This document shows, piece after piece, positions 29,794 through 39,742 of a DNA stretch of 64,000 bases; within the stretch, counting starts at the first letter, position 1, and the number at the start of each line of letters is the position of its first letter. Under the pieces are notes generated by a model. That model saw only the letters and a list, made by a program, of their open reading frames with translations. It was not told where the DNA came from and did no database searches. The DNA comes from Streptomyces sp. NRRL S-244 (GTDB lineage Bacteria; Actinomycetota; Actinomycetes; Streptomycetales; Streptomycetaceae): contig NZ_JOCX01000008.1 of NCBI RefSeq assembly GCF_000717915.1, positions 248,001 through 312,000 on the forward strand, read 5' to 3'. The translations under genes and the position numbers were made by a program.

Positions 29794-32700
29794 CTACCGG
29801 TTCCGGGTGAAGACCGCGACCGTGCGGGGCGGCGTCGTGAACTCTCCCGTCCTCGCGTCGTACGCCGCCTGCTTGACCGCGGGGTCAGAGCCGGCCGCCT
29901 GGACCGGGTGCAGGGCGTAGGCGGTGCCCGCGAGGGCCGGGATGCGCTGGGTCCGGGCCGCGGGGGTGGCGTTGAAGACCACCACCAGGTCGCCGAGGGT
30001 CATGGTGATCACCCCCGGGGTCTCGTCCGTGCCGGAGAGCGGGAAGGCCAGCGCCGCCTGGACCGCCTCGGGCGTGGTGAGGGCGAAGGCCGGTTCCGTC
30101 GTACGGATCCGCAGCAGGTCGCGGTAGGCGGCCGAGGCGCCCGTGATCTCGGCGCAGCCCGGTGCCTTGGCGCCGGCCAGCAGCGGCTTCGCGTAGAGCC
30201 ACTTGGAGCCGTTGTCGGCGGCCGGGGGCAGACCGCGCCCGAAGCCGTTGCCCTCGCGGCAGTCCCAGTGGATGGCGTTGAACCAGTCGCCGCTGTCGTA
30301 CGAGTTGCGGTCGAGGGACTTCGAGCGGAGCAGGTCCGTACCGGCCTGGGACAGCGAGGGGCCCTGCGAGAGGGTGCCGACGGCCATCGCCAGGACCTGC
30401 ATCCGGGCCTGGTCCGCGGCCGAGGTGCCCTGCGGCAGCTTGTAGGCCAGGGCGTCGGCCAGGGTCTCGTTGTCGTGGGCGTCCGCGTAGGCGAGGGCGT
30501 CGCCGGGAGCCGCCGCGTACCCGGCCGGGGAGCCGTTGTAGTCCACCTCGGACCCCTTGGTGCGCCGCCCCGCGCTGTCCGTGAAGGCGTACGAGGCGAG
30601 GTTGCCGGACAGTCCGACCTTGATCAGGTCCTGGGCGTGCAGCAGCCGCGCCCGCTGCTGGTCCGCGGTGCCGTTCGCGGGCGAGGCGTTCGGGGCCGTG
30701 AACAGGCCGGAGGCGAAGCCCTGGACGCGCGGGTCCTCGTCGAAGGGGCCGCCGCCGCGGACCGCGTCGCGCGAGCGGTCCGAGAAGGTGGCGATGCCGG
30801 TGCCGGCCATGTTCTTCTGCGTGGCCTGGACGAAGCGGGCGTCGTCGGCGACCTCGCCGAAGTTCCAGCCCTCCCCGTACAGGATGATCTTCTTGCCGTC
30901 GACGCCGTCCTTGGCGACGGTCAGCGCGTCGAGGGCCTGGCGGACGGCCAGGATGTTCGCCTTCGGGTGGTGGCCCATCAGGTCGAAGCGGAAGCCGTCG
31001 ACCTTGTACTCCCTCGCCCAGGTGACGATCGAGTCCACGACGAGCCGGCCCATCATGGCGTTCTCGGGAGCCGTGTTGGCGCAGCAGGTGGAGTTGGCGA
31101 CCGAGCCGTCCGCCAGCAGCCGCTGGTAGTAGCCCGGCACGATGCGGTCCAGGACCGATGTGCCGGACTGGCCGGACGCCACGGTGTGGTTGTAGACCAC
31201 GTCCATGACGGTCCGCAGTCCGGCGCCGTTCAGCGACTGGACCATCCTGCGGAACTCGACCGTACGGGCCGTGCCGTTCGGGTCGCTCGCGTACGAGCCC
31301 TCCGGGACGGTGTAGTGCAGCGGGTCGTAGCCCCAGTTGTACGCGCCCTTCGCGGCGGCCGCGGCCACGCAGGCCTGCTGCTCGGGCGAGTCCGGCGCGT
31401 ACACCTTCAGGTCGCAGGCGGGTTCGGTGCGGTCGGAGGCCTTCTCCGGGATCGTGCCGATGTCGAAGGCGGGCAGGAGGTGTACGTAGGAGGTGCCGGA
31501 CGCGGCCAGCGCGCGCAGGTGCTGCATGCCCGCCGAGCCGGTGTCCGTGAACGCCAGGTACTGGCCGGGGTGGGTGCTCGTACGGTCCGCGACCGAGAAG
31601 TCGCGGATGTGGAGCTCCTGGATCTGCGCCGAGGTGAAGGGGACGGGCGCGGGCTTGCGCAGGGCGCGCCAGCCGGGCGGGGCCAGCTTCGGGTCGGCCA
31701 GGTCGACGGCCAGGCTGTACGTGGAATCCGTGGTCAGGGCGGTGGAGTACGGGTCGGTGACGAGGTTGCGGACCATCTGGCGGGCGCTCGGGGCCCACAC
31801 GGTCACGTCGTAGCGGTAGGGCTTGCCGGTCCAGCCGCGCTCGCCGCGCACCGACCAGACGCCGGTGGTGTCGTCGCGGCGCATGGGGACGGTGCGGCCG
31901 TCGAGTTCGAGGGCGACCTGGCGGGCGGTGGGGGCCCAGACGGAGAGGGTGGGGCGGCCGTCCTTGAAGACCGGGCCGAGGGCCGCGGTGTTCGCGTACA
32001 GGTCGTCGAGTACGCCGGCGAGCTGGACGCCGGTCGCGGCCAGCACGGCGCCGTTGGCGGCGCGGGCGCTCGCGACGAGCTGGCCGCGCAGGGCCTCGCG
32101 TACGCGGTCGCGGTCGCGGGGGTCGACGGAGTAGGCGGAGTACGTCGCCAGGTGCGGGAACTTCTGCTTCTGGGCGGCGGTGAGCTCGGTCTTGGCCAGG
32201 CGCAGCCAGGCGGCGCCGTCCGCGTGCAGGACACCGTTCCCGGCGGTGACGGTGCCTTCGCGGGAGGCGAGGAGCTGGACGGAGGCGGCGGCCGCGGGGG
32301 CGTTCCAGGCGAGGGTGGAGCGGTCGATCCAGATGGCCTCGGACTTGGTGAGGTCGAGGGCGGCGGAGGAGCCGGCGGGCTGCGGCAGGAGGTAGGGGGC
32401 CCGGCCGCCCAGCATCCAGACCTCGTGGCCGGTGGCCTTCAGGTCGAGGGACTGGTCGGAGGGGAGGTCCTTCTCGTCGCCCTTGTGGAGGATGTAGCTG
32501 AGGCTGGTCGCCCCGGCCGCGAGCGGGACCTCGTACACGGCGCCGTAGGAGTCGGTGCGGGTGGGCGGCAGCGGCTTGGACCAGTCGGTGGGGGTCGCGG
32601 CGCCGGTCCAGACGTGCAGGCCCCAGCCCTCGTAGGCGCCGTCGGCGCGCTGGTGGTGCAGGACGGCCTTGGCCTGGTCCTGGGGCGGGTAGGCGGGGCG

Positions 32701-35139
32701 GTCGGTGGTGGCCGCTTCCTTGCCCTGCTCCAGCCAGACCTCGCCGCTCTTCGTCACGTCGAGGGTGCGGTCGGTGGCGACGTCCTTGTTGCCGTCCTTG
32801 TCGATGACGAGGTAGCCGATCGAGGAGGCGCCGGGCTTGAGCTTGACGTAGGCGAAGGCGCCGTACGCGTCGCGGCCGGTGAAATCGTGCCCGGCGGGCC
32901 ACGGCGTGGCTTCGCCGTCCGCGAGGTCGCCCCAGGCGTAGAGCCGCCAGTTGGTGTAGTCGCCGTCGGGGCGGCGGTAGTGGACGACCGCGATGTCGCG
33001 CTGGGTGGCGGTGGGGACCGGGGTGGGCGGGACCTGGCCGGAGACGGACTCGGCGAGGGCGCTCGCGGTGCGGCCGGAGGCGTCCACGGCGACGGCCTTG
33101 TAGCGCAGGGCGGTGCCGGCCGGGGCCGTGACGTGCTGGGTGACCTTGTACGGGGCGTGGTCGGCGGATCCGAGGACCTGCCACTTGCCGGTGCCGGTCT
33201 GGGCGGCGAAGACGACCCGGTTCAGGCCGCCGCCGGTGACGTCGGCGGAGAGCTCGACGGTCCCGGTGGCGCCGGGGGCCGGGGCCCTGAGGGTCAGGGC
33301 GGGCTTGGCGGCGGGGGCGGCGAGGGGGGCGGCGCCCTGGAGGACCACGGAGCCGAGGGCGGGGACGGTGACGGTGAGCTTGCCGGCGGCGGAGGCGCGC
33401 AGCAGCGCGGTGCCGCCGTACAGGGTGCGGTACTGGGCGCCGGCCGGGGCGTCGAGTTCGACGGTCCGCGCCTCGGCGGCGTTGTTGGCGGCGACCAGGT
33501 ACTCGGTGCGGGATCGGCGGTCGGTCCGGGCGAAGGCGTAGACGGAGCCGTCGGCGAATCGTTCGCTCTGGACGCCGTCCCGCAGGGCCGGGTGGTCCTT
33601 CGTCAGCTTCGAGAGAGCACTGATCTGCTGGTAGAGCGGGTGTCCCGGATCGTAGGCATCGCTCGCGTGGGTGCGCACCGTTCCGAGCTGGTCGTCGTCC
33701 AGGTAGTCGGCGACCCGCGTGCCGAACAGCGGCTGCCGGGCGTCCTTGTCGCCGCCCGCGCCCGTGAAGCCCTGCTCGTCGCCGGAGTACACCACCGGGT
33801 TGCCCCGGGAGAAGAACATCAGCTCGTTGGCGAGCCGGTACCGGTCCAGCAGCTCCTGCTCCCCCGCCCCCGGCCGGTCCTGCTTCAGGAAGCTCCCGAA
33901 GCGGCCCATGTCGTGGTTGCCGAGGAAGGTGACCTGCTCGTACGCGTTCGCCTTGTCCGTCGTGTACCGGTAGTCGTCGGCCAGTACGGAGCCCAGCCGC
34001 GGGGCCCCCGCGCCCTGGGAGGCGTACGCGCGGATCGCGTCCTGGAGCGGGAAGTCGAGGGTGGCGTCGAGGCGGCCCTGCGTCACGTACGGGGAGGTGA
34101 CGGCGGTGTCGGCGGAGTAGACCTCGCCGAACATGAAGAAGTTCTTCCGGCCGCGCTGGGCCGCGTACTTGTCGAGGGCGGTGGCCCACTGCGTCCAGAA
34201 CCCGGTGTTGACGTGCTTGACCGTGTCGATGCGGAAGCCGTCGATCGAGAAGTCCTTGACCCACTTCTCGTAGATCTTCTCCATCCCGCTGACGACCTCG
34301 GGCCGCTCGGTCCACAGGTCGTCGAGGCCGAAGAAGTCACCCTGGTCGGAGGATTCCCCGGCGAAGGTGGAATCGCCCCGGTTGTGGTACATCGCCGGGT
34401 CGTTGAGCCAGGCGGGAGCCTTCAGGTTCTTCTTCGCGTCGGGCACGAAGGGGGTCCGCGGGAAGGACTCGGCGTCGACGCCCGGGAACTTCTGCTTCCC
34501 GTCCGCGTAGTCGGAGTCCTCGAAGGGCACCCCGTCCTTCGTCAGGTAGGGGAAGGCGCCCTTCGACAGGTAGGAGTACGACTGCTCCCGGTAGTCGACG
34601 ACATCGGCGGTGTGGTTGGTGATGACGTCGAAGAAGACCTTCATCCCCTTCGCGTGCGCCTTGTCGATCAGCCGCTCCAGGTCGGCGTTGGTGCCGAAGT
34701 GCGGGTCGACCTGCGTGAAGTCGGTGATCCAGTACCCGTGGTACCCGGCGGAGACATCGGCCCCCTTCCCCTGCACCGGCTGGTTCTTGAAGATCGGAGC
34801 CATCCAGATGGCGGTGGTTCCGAGCCCCTTGATGTAGTCGAGCCGGTCGGTCAGCCCCTTGAGGTCGCCGCCCTGGTAGAAGCCCTTGTCCGTCGGGTCC
34901 AGCCCGGTCTCCAGCCGGCTGCCGGTCAGGCCGCCGGTGTCGTTGCGCGGATCACCGTTCGCGAACCGGTCCGGGAGGACGAAGTAGAACTGCTCCCGGG
35001 TCAGGTCGTGCCGCGCGGGCTCGGCGGCCAGCTTCGCGTCCGACGGCGGGGCGGGCGGCGCGGCGGCCGCGGCCGGGAGGGCGGGCAGGAGCGTCACGGC
35101 CAGGGCGGCGGCGAGCACTCCTGCGGCGGGGCGTATCAA
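29794..35139 (-). CDS. Secreted bifunctional alpha-amylase/pullulanase (two GH13 domains)
   Basis: A 1781-residue exported enzyme. The start is TTG at 35137-35139, decided by AAGGAGA seven bases upstream; it is followed by a signal peptide ending AAAAAPPAPP. The first GH13 domain has DGFRIDTVKH (nucleophile Asp, ~305), FGEVYSAD (acid Glu, ~340) and FLGNHDMGRF (~408). Two starch-binding PUD/CBM41-type modules lie at about 713-803 and 820-913 (VVHYRRPDGDYTNWRLYAWG, VLHHQRADGAYEGWGLHVW). The second catalytic domain is a PulA pullulanase: YNWGYDPLHYTVPEGSYA, DVVYNHT, DGFRFDLMGHH (~1385), GEGWNFGE, DAHDNETL. It cuts both alpha-1,4 and alpha-1,6 bonds of starch. It is the end of a block with the amylase upstream. 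Confidence 0.95.
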   Translation of the reverse strand: MIRPAAGVLAAALAVTLLPALPAAAAAPPAPPSDAKLAAEPARHDLTREQFYFVLPDRFANGDPRNDTGGLTGSRLETGLDPTDKGFYQGGDLKGLTDRLDYIKGLGTTAIWMAPIFKNQPVQGKGADVSAGYHGYWITDFTQVDPHFGTNADLERLIDKAHAKGMKVFFDVITNHTADVVDYREQSYSYLSKGAFPYLTKDGVPFEDSDYADGKQKFPGVDAESFPRTPFVPDAKKNLKAPAWLNDPAMYHNRGDSTFAGESSDQGDFFGLDDLWTERPEVVSGMEKIYEKWVKDFSIDGFRIDTVKHVNTGFWTQWATALDKYAAQRGRKNFFMFGEVYSADTAVTSPYVTQGRLDATLDFPLQDAIRAYASQGAGAPRLGSVLADDYRYTTDKANAYEQVTFLGNHDMGRFGSFLKQDRPGAGEQELLDRYRLANELMFFSRGNPVVYSGDEQGFTGAGGDKDARQPLFGTRVADYLDDDQLGTVRTHASDAYDPGHPLYQQISALSKLTKDHPALRDGVQSERFADGSVYAFARTDRRSRTEYLVAANNAAEARTVELDAPAGAQYRTLYGGTALLRASAAGKLTVTVPALGSVVLQGAAPLAAPAAKPALTLRAPAPGATGTVELSADVTGGGLNRVVFAAQTGTGKWQVLGSADHAPYKVTQHVTAPAGTALRYKAVAVDASGRTASALAESVSGQVPPTPVPTATQRDIAVVHYRRPDGDYTNWRLYAWGDLADGEATPWPAGHDFTGRDAYGAFAYVKLKPGASSIGYLVIDKDGNKDVATDRTLDVTKSGEVWLEQGKEAATTDRPAYPPQDQAKAVLHHQRADGAYEGWGLHVWTGAATPTDWSKPLPPTRTDSYGAVYEVPLAAGATSLSYILHKGDEKDLPSDQSLDLKATGHEVWMLGGRAPYLLPQPAGSSAALDLTKSEAIWIDRSTLAWNAPAAAASVQLLASREGTVTAGNGVLHADGAAWLRLAKTELTAAQKQKFPHLATYSAYSVDPRDRDRVREALRGQLVASARAANGAVLAATGVQLAGVLDDLYANTAALGPVFKDGRPTLSVWAPTARQVALELDGRTVPMRRDDTTGVWSVRGERGWTGKPYRYDVTVWAPSARQMVRNLVTDPYSTALTTDSTYSLAVDLADPKLAPPGWRALRKPAPVPFTSAQIQELHIRDFSVADRTSTHPGQYLAFTDTGSAGMQHLRALAASGTSYVHLLPAFDIGTIPEKASDRTEPACDLKVYAPDSPEQQACVAAAAAKGAYNWGYDPLHYTVPEGSYASDPNGTARTVEFRRMVQSLNGAGLRTVMDVVYNHTVASGQSGTSVLDRIVPGYYQRLLADGSVANSTCCANTAPENAMMGRLVVDSIVTWAREYKVDGFRFDLMGHHPKANILAVRQALDALTVAKDGVDGKKIILYGEGWNFGEVADDARFVQATQKNMAGTGIATFSDRSRDAVRGGGPFDEDPRVQGFASGLFTAPNASPANGTADQQRARLLHAQDLIKVGLSGNLASYAFTDSAGRRTKGSEVDYNGSPAGYAAAPGDALAYADAHDNETLADALAYKLPQGTSAADQARMQVLAMAVGTLSQGPSLSQAGTDLLRSKSLDRNSYDSGDWFNAIHWDCREGNGFGRGLPPAADNGSKWLYAKPLLAGAKAPGCAEITGASAAYRDLLRIRTTEPAFALTTPEAVQAALAFPLSGTDETPGVITMTLGDLVVVFNATPAARTQRIPALAGTAYALHPVQAAGSDPAVKQAAYDARTGEFTTPPRTVAVFTRNR

Positions 35140-35172
35140 GGCGGGTCTCCTTGGTTACGTGTCGCGTGGATG

Positions 35173-35228
35173 AGGGCCGCCCGGCGGATGGCGGGGTTTC
35201 TGGACGCCGGGCGGCCCTGGTCGGTGGG
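35173..35228. terminator. Hairpin between amylase and pullulanase genes
   Basis: AGGGCCGCCCGGCG (35173-35186) pairs perfectly with CGCCGGGCGGCCCT (35215-35228) across a 28-base loop. It may terminate or attenuate amylase transcription before the pullulanase gene. Confidence 0.6.
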
Positions 35229-35269
35229 GGCGGGTGTGCGGGTGTACGGGGTGTGCGGGGCGTGCGGGG

Positions 35270-36979
35270 TCAGTTGCGCCAGGTGTCGCTGAGCACGGCC
35301 CTGCCGCTCGCCGGGACGGTCGCGGTGCGGTTGGCGCCGCTCTCCCAGGTGACGTTCCCGGCGGCGTCCTTGCGTACGTACTTGTACGAGAACGCGGTCC
35401 CGGCCGGGAGCGGGACGTCCAGCTTCCAGACGGGGTAGGCCGCCGGGTCGAGCTTGAGGGCTCCGGCGGTGTTCCAGCCGCCGAGCTCCGCGCGGTCCCC
35501 GGTGACGTAGATGTTCTGCCCGGGGACGGTGGTGGCGTTGACGGCGAACGAGGCGCCCGCGGCCGCCGGCGGGGGCGTGGTCCCACCACCGGTGCAGGTA
35601 CGGGCGTTGACGTGCAGGGCGAGGGCGGTACCGGCTCCCAGGGTGGCGGTGAACTGCCCGGCGGAGTTCACGCTGACGGTGCGCCCGCTCTGGACGTCGC
35701 AGTAGTCGTCGGCCGGGAGCGAGCTCTGGAAGGTCCGGGTGAGGGCCGCGCCCTCGTGGTTGATGGCGACGTACGCCTTGGCCCCGCGCCCGAAGGCGAT
35801 CTGGTCGGCGCCGTTGTCCCACCAGTTGGTGACGGCCTGGCCGCGGGCCGCGTTGCGGAAGCCGACCATGGAGGAGATCTCCCGCCAGGCGTGCTGGCAC
35901 TTCCACCCGTCGGCGTAACAGGCGCTCACCGAGCCGCCGTTCGGCGGGCCGGCGTCCTTGTCGGTCCACTCGTACCCGGAGTGCACGTCGGGGGATCCGT
36001 ACGGCCAGGCCAGCATGAAGACGCCGGCGAGGGTGTAGGCGGAGCCGTCCTTGTAGTTGAGGGTGTCGCCGACGCGCTCGGTGTCGTGGTTGTCGACGAA
36101 GACGGCGGACTGCCCGCTCGGCATGTACCCCCAGGCCTCGCCGAAGTTCTTGAGGTGGGCGAGGCTCTCGTTCTGGAAGACCCGCTTGAGGTCCCGGGCG
36201 TAGCGGAACTCCTGCACGTCGCCGTTGCCGAGGTACTCGGAGGGCGAGACGGCCTCGCCCGCGCCGTATATCGCCTCCTGCTTCCAGTAGGCGGAAGGAT
36301 TCGTCAGGCGGGACTTGATGTTGGCGAGGTCGGCGGCGGGCATGTGCTTGGCGGCGTCGATCCGGAAGCCGTCGACGCCGAGGGAGAGCAGGTCGTTCAG
36401 GTATCCGGCGATGCGCCCGCGTACGTAGTCCTCGCCGGTGTCCAGGTCGGCGAGCTGCACGAGCTCGCAGTTCTGGACGTTGGCCCGGTCCTGGTAGTTG
36501 GAGATGGTGGCCCGGCAGTCGTCCATGTCGGAGCCCGAGTAGGTCCCCGGGTACCCGTACTTCGTGTACGAAGAACCCCCGGTTCCCACACCGTCGCCGG
36601 CGGCCATGTGGTTGATCACGGAGTCGGCGACGACCTTCACCCCGGCGGCGTGGCAGGTGTCGACCATGGTCTTGAAAGCGGCGCGGTCGCCGAGCCGCCC
36701 GGCGATCTTGTAGCTGACGGGCTGGTACGAGGTCCACCACTGGGGGCCCTGGATGTGCTCCTGGGGCGGCGAGACCTGGACGTACCCGTACCCGGCGGGC
36801 CCGAGCGCATCGGTGCAGGCCCGGGCGACGGACTCGAAGCGCCACTCGAAGAGGACGGCGGTGACGTCCTTGTCGCCGGGCGCCGCCGCGGCGGCCTGCG
36901 GGGCCGGGCCGGTGAGGGCGGCCGCGGCAAGTGCGGTGCTGGCGAAAAGAGTTGCAGCTCTGACTGCTCTGGCAGGCAT
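35270..36979 (-). CDS. Secreted alpha-amylase with C-terminal CBM20
   Basis: A 569-residue GH13 alpha-amylase of the animal-like Streptomyces type. The ATG at 36977-36979 follows AGGAGG and a signal peptide ([20 protein letters not shown], cleaved after the poly-Ala). The catalytic domain shows [30 protein letters not shown] (nucleophile, ~208), the acid Glu in [12 protein letters not shown] (~245) and FVDNHDTER (~298). A Pro/Thr linker ([11 protein letters not shown]) leads to a CBM20 starch-binding domain at ~470-569 ([38 protein letters not shown]). The upstream region carries CTGCAA/TTGCAG elements like those at malE, implying MalR repression and induction by maltodextrins. Confidence 0.97.
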   Translation of the reverse strand: MPARAVRAATLFASTALAAAALTGPAPQAAAAAPGDKDVTAVLFEWRFESVARACTDALGPAGYGYVQVSPPQEHIQGPQWWTSYQPVSYKIAGRLGDRAAFKTMVDTCHAAGVKVVADSVINHMAAGDGVGTGGSSYTKYGYPGTYSGSDMDDCRATISNYQDRANVQNCELVQLADLDTGEDYVRGRIAGYLNDLLSLGVDGFRIDAAKHMPAADLANIKSRLTNPSAYWKQEAIYGAGEAVSPSEYLGNGDVQEFRYARDLKRVFQNESLAHLKNFGEAWGYMPSGQSAVFVDNHDTERVGDTLNYKDGSAYTLAGVFMLAWPYGSPDVHSGYEWTDKDAGPPNGGSVSACYADGWKCQHAWREISSMVGFRNAARGQAVTNWWDNGADQIAFGRGAKAYVAINHEGAALTRTFQSSLPADDYCDVQSGRTVSVNSAGQFTATLGAGTALALHVNARTCTGGGTTPPPAAAGASFAVNATTVPGQNIYVTGDRAELGGWNTAGALKLDPAAYPVWKLDVPLPAGTAFSYKYVRKDAAGNVTWESGANRTATVPASGRAVLSDTWRN

Positions 36980-37450
36980 GCGGGGGGGGCCTCCTGGCGG
37001 GAGAGGTGGGGATTCCAGCGACCGTAGGGGCCAGGTAAGGGCGCTGCAAGAGTTTGCGCAAGAGATTGCAGAATTGTTTCCGGGGCGTGTCCTGCCGGAC
37101 AGGTGGGACTGCCAGGCCGGACGGCCCGGCCAACTCCGCCGCGCTACGGCCGACTCCGGCCCGCGCCGGACACGCTCCCCCGGCAGCGGCACATCCCCGC
37201 CACTTCCCGACCGCCCCGGCCCCGTACGCGGTCCGGGACCGCGGATCCGGCCACACCGGACGTCCCGCGCCGCCGGGGTACGGGCCGGTCCGGCCCTTGC
37301 CGGAAGGGTGATCCCCGCAGGTGGAACGGGGGTTGTCCGGTTTTCACCCCATGACCATTTTCGCTCGATGATCATCTTGCACCGGCCGCGTAGTTTCACC
37401 ATGCACCGGAAAGATCATTCATTTCCGCGACTCAGGGAGACCTCAGGTAC
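36980..37450. other. 470-bp divergent region between amylase and toxin-like gene
   Basis: No gene is supported here. The first 110 bp next to the amylase hold its promoter and a MalR-type operator (37044-37071). The middle (37100-37310) is very GC-rich and featureless. The last 120 bp are more AT-rich (TTTTCACCCCATGACCATTTTCGC) and probably hold the promoter of the aerolysin-like gene. No RNA gene was recognised. Confidence 0.5.
37044..37071. promoter_or_regulatory. MalR-type operator at the amylase promoter
   Basis: CTGCAA (37044-37049) and TTGCAG (37066-37071) form an inverted repeat centred on the palindrome TTGCGCAA (37054-37061). The same half-sites flank the malE promoter. LacI-type MalR/Reg1 sites in Streptomyces amylase promoters are described as TTGCAA/CTTGCAG-like repeats; the match here is by eye. 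Confidence 0.65.
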
Positions 37451-38515
37451 ATGTCGGAGAAAAGCGCGAAGAGTGATGTGGGCAAGGCCTATATCAACGA
37501 CGTGTTCATGCGCCACCCGCTCACCACGCGGAACCAGGACGAGCTCGAAATCCCGGCCAAGGCCGAAGCCATCCTGGAGCGGAACAAGCAGCGGGGCGCG
37601 CTGAAGAGGACCCCCGAAGGAGGGGGCGAGCCGGTCAGCCCCATCGGGTTCTCGTTGAACAAGAAGCGCTACGGCGAGTTCCCCGAGGACGAGAAGACGG
37701 CGCAGGAGCGCGGGTGGCGCGCGTTCATGAACATGGGCGTACCGGTCGTCGAGGAGCGGAGCGACATCGCGCAGCCCCCGCCGGACATGATCTCCAAGCA
37801 GACGTACGTCAACGGAACCGACCCCGTCAAAATAACCGTGACGGACACGGTCGAGTTCTCCGTCTCGAACACCGTCAGCTGGTCGCTCCAGGGCGAGGTG
37901 AAGCTCACCTTCGGGGCGAAATCCATCGCATCGCTCCAGCAGGAAATGCAGAAGAGCATGGCGATGCAGCAGTACCAGAAGACCACCCTGAAGAACAGCA
38001 AGGACAACCAGGGCGTCGACCAGGAGTCCCAGACGGAGGCGACGAGCACGACGCAGGCCACGACCACCGCCACGGGCACCGGTGAGCTGTGGGCGGACCT
38101 GCTGCTCGGCGTCACCGCCTCCGTCAGCGGTTCGCTGACCACCGAATGGAAACACCAGTCGTCGGTCAGCCTGGAAGTGATGAGCCGGGCGGACGTCATG
38201 GCCACGACCCGCCGCCAGGTGAGGCAGTTCGACTACGAATTCCCGGTCACCTTCGGTGGTTGGGTCGCCTTGTACTACCCGAAGCCGGTGGAGGTCAGGG
38301 GAACTCCCCCGCAGGCCAAGGAGCCGAAGTACTCCCGGGTCGTCGCATGGAAACTCGGCGACTCCGTCGAGGACGGCGGCAACTTCGATCTGGCCGATGA
38401 GGGCAAGAGGTTCATGCAGAAGGGGTCGGCCGAAATCGTGGCCGTCCGCACCGGGGAACACCGGGTCTTCCAGCCCGAGACACTCGATTACGAGAGCCAG
38501 AAGCAGCCTCTCTGA
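37451..38515 (+). CDS. Aerolysin/ETX-MTX2-like beta-pore-forming protein (candidate)
   Basis: A 354-residue protein with GGGAGA upstream of its ATG. There is no signal peptide or long hydrophobic helix. Residues ~124-150 (VKITVTDTVEFSVSNTVSW, then LQGEVKLTFG) and ~220-275 (LLLGVTASVSGSLTTEWKHQ, SSVSLEVMSRADV, FDYEFPVTFGGWVALYY) alternate polar and small residues in long strands. They are separated by a Gln/Ser/Thr-rich segment (~165-215), the layout of the insertion hairpin in aerolysin-fold toxins. The N-terminal ~110 residues are charged and may be a binding domain. ATA, AAA and other rare codons appear. Its partner lies 53 bp downstream and encodes a beta-propeller. A pore-forming role is inference from pattern only. 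Confidence 0.6.
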   Translation: MSEKSAKSDVGKAYINDVFMRHPLTTRNQDELEIPAKAEAILERNKQRGALKRTPEGGGEPVSPIGFSLNKKRYGEFPEDEKTAQERGWRAFMNMGVPVVEERSDIAQPPPDMISKQTYVNGTDPVKITVTDTVEFSVSNTVSWSLQGEVKLTFGAKSIASLQQEMQKSMAMQQYQKTTLKNSKDNQGVDQESQTEATSTTQATTTATGTGELWADLLLGVTASVSGSLTTEWKHQSSVSLEVMSRADVMATTRRQVRQFDYEFPVTFGGWVALYYPKPVEVRGTPPQAKEPKYSRVVAWKLGDSVEDGGNFDLADEGKRFMQKGSAEIVAVRTGEHRVFQPETLDYESQKQPL

Positions 38516-38568
38516 AAAGGCGACCACCCACCGGTCAGGCCAGAACAGCCACATCAGGAGGAACTCTC

Positions 38569-39726
38569 GTGTCATTCGGAAACATCTTCGACGGCGGCGG
38601 CAGCGGAGCCGACTCCGCCAAACAGTCCGCTGAATCTCTCGGCAAGGACACCCCCGGAGCCGGCGACGTCTCGGAAGCCGTCCGCAAAATGGAGAGCGAG
38701 CGCGACCCGTGGATCGTGCGCCAGACGGCGCACGGGGCGTTCGACGTCATGGGCTTTCTCAATCCCCTCTTCCAGAAATTCCATGACGCGTCCGCCGATC
38801 AGCGTCAGGTCGCCGAGAACCCCGGTTCGACGTCCGCCATGGCCTCGTCGACCCTGAAGGCGGCCGGACCGCCGAAGGTGAGCATCGGCGAGGACGACAT
38901 GCCGAAGCTCGAAGACCTGTCGAAGCTCATGGCCACCCGGCGGAGCTTCGCCCTCATCGCGACGGGTCTGGGCAATTCCGAGGGCCTCGCGGTGGACCCG
39001 TCGCAGAACACGGCGTACGTCGCCGACCGGGGCGGCCAGAAGCTGTCCGCGGTGAAGCTCGCCACCGGCGCGCAGCGCGTCGTCGCGAGCGGCCTGGGCG
39101 ACATCTGCGATGTGAAGCTGGACCGCAAGGGCAAGGTCTACGCCGCCGACTACGGCAACGGGCGCCTGACCGCCGTGGACCTGTCCACCGGCACCTTCAG
39201 CACGGTCGCCAGTGTCCCGGGCGCGTACGGGCTCGCGCTGGACGGGGCGGGCAAGGCCTACGTCGTCAGCCACAGCGAGGGGAAGCTGACGGCGGTCGAC
39301 CTGCAGAGCGGGCAGAAGACCACGGTCGCCACCGGCCTGCCGGTCGGCGTCTCCGCGGTGGCGCTGGACGGCAAGGGCAAGGCGTACGTCGGCCAGAAGG
39401 ACCACGGCTACAACCTGTACGAGGTCAACCTGGCCGACGGCGCCAAGCGCCTCGTGACCACCCTCCCCACGGCGAGCACCATCCGCGTGGAACTCACCGG
39501 CGACGGCAAGGCGTTCACCCTCGACCACGTGAACGGCCGCCTGTACGAGATCACCCTGGCCGACGGCTCGCACCGCGTGGTGGCCAGCGGCCTGGCGAGC
39601 TGCGAAGGCCTCGCGCTGGACACCGCGGGCGGCCAGATCTACGTCAGCAACCGTGAGAGCCAGCTCTGGCAGATCACCCAACGCGACACGCAGCCCATGG
39701 GCGGCGTCGGCAAGGTCTCGGCGTAG
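38569..39726 (+). CDS. Six-bladed beta-propeller (NHL/SMP-30-like) protein
   Basis: A 385-residue protein with GGAGGA upstream of its GTG start. Residues 1-125 are a Gly/Ser-rich start plus helices (MESERDPWIVRQTAHGAFDV, FLNPLFQKFHD). From ~126 onward there are six repeats of about 40 residues with the pattern GLAVDP..NTAYVADRG..KLSAV, DVKLDRKGKVYAADYGNGRL, GLALDGAGKAYVVSHSEGKL and so on, the NHL/streptogramin-lyase-like propeller. No signal peptide is present. It directly follows the aerolysin-like gene and shares its strand, so the two probably form an operon. It could be a binding or delivery partner, or an antidote. It ends in a strong terminator. Confidence 0.8.
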   Translation: MSFGNIFDGGGSGADSAKQSAESLGKDTPGAGDVSEAVRKMESERDPWIVRQTAHGAFDVMGFLNPLFQKFHDASADQRQVAENPGSTSAMASSTLKAAGPPKVSIGEDDMPKLEDLSKLMATRRSFALIATGLGNSEGLAVDPSQNTAYVADRGGQKLSAVKLATGAQRVVASGLGDICDVKLDRKGKVYAADYGNGRLTAVDLSTGTFSTVASVPGAYGLALDGAGKAYVVSHSEGKLTAVDLQSGQKTTVATGLPVGVSAVALDGKGKAYVGQKDHGYNLYEVNLADGAKRLVTTLPTASTIRVELTGDGKAFTLDHVNGRLYEITLADGSHRVVASGLASCEGLALDTAGGQIYVSNRESQLWQITQRDTQPMGGVGKVSA

Positions 39727-39742
39727 GACGTCCCTCACGGCC

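Noticed and set aside
29885..34315. 1476-codon same-strand frame inside the pullulanase gene
   Set aside because: Frame-shifted reading of the same DNA, with Arg/Pro-rich low-complexity product.
29908..35292. About 1800-codon open frame opposite the amylase/pullulanase gene
   Set aside because: Mirror of the real gene; composition is Gly/Val/Arg-rich and it carries no motif, while the minus-strand frame has complete GH13 motifs.
37377..37396. TTGCAC and TAGTTT as a promoter of the aerolysin-like gene
   Set aside because: The two boxes are only 8 bp apart, too close for a sigma-70-type promoter.
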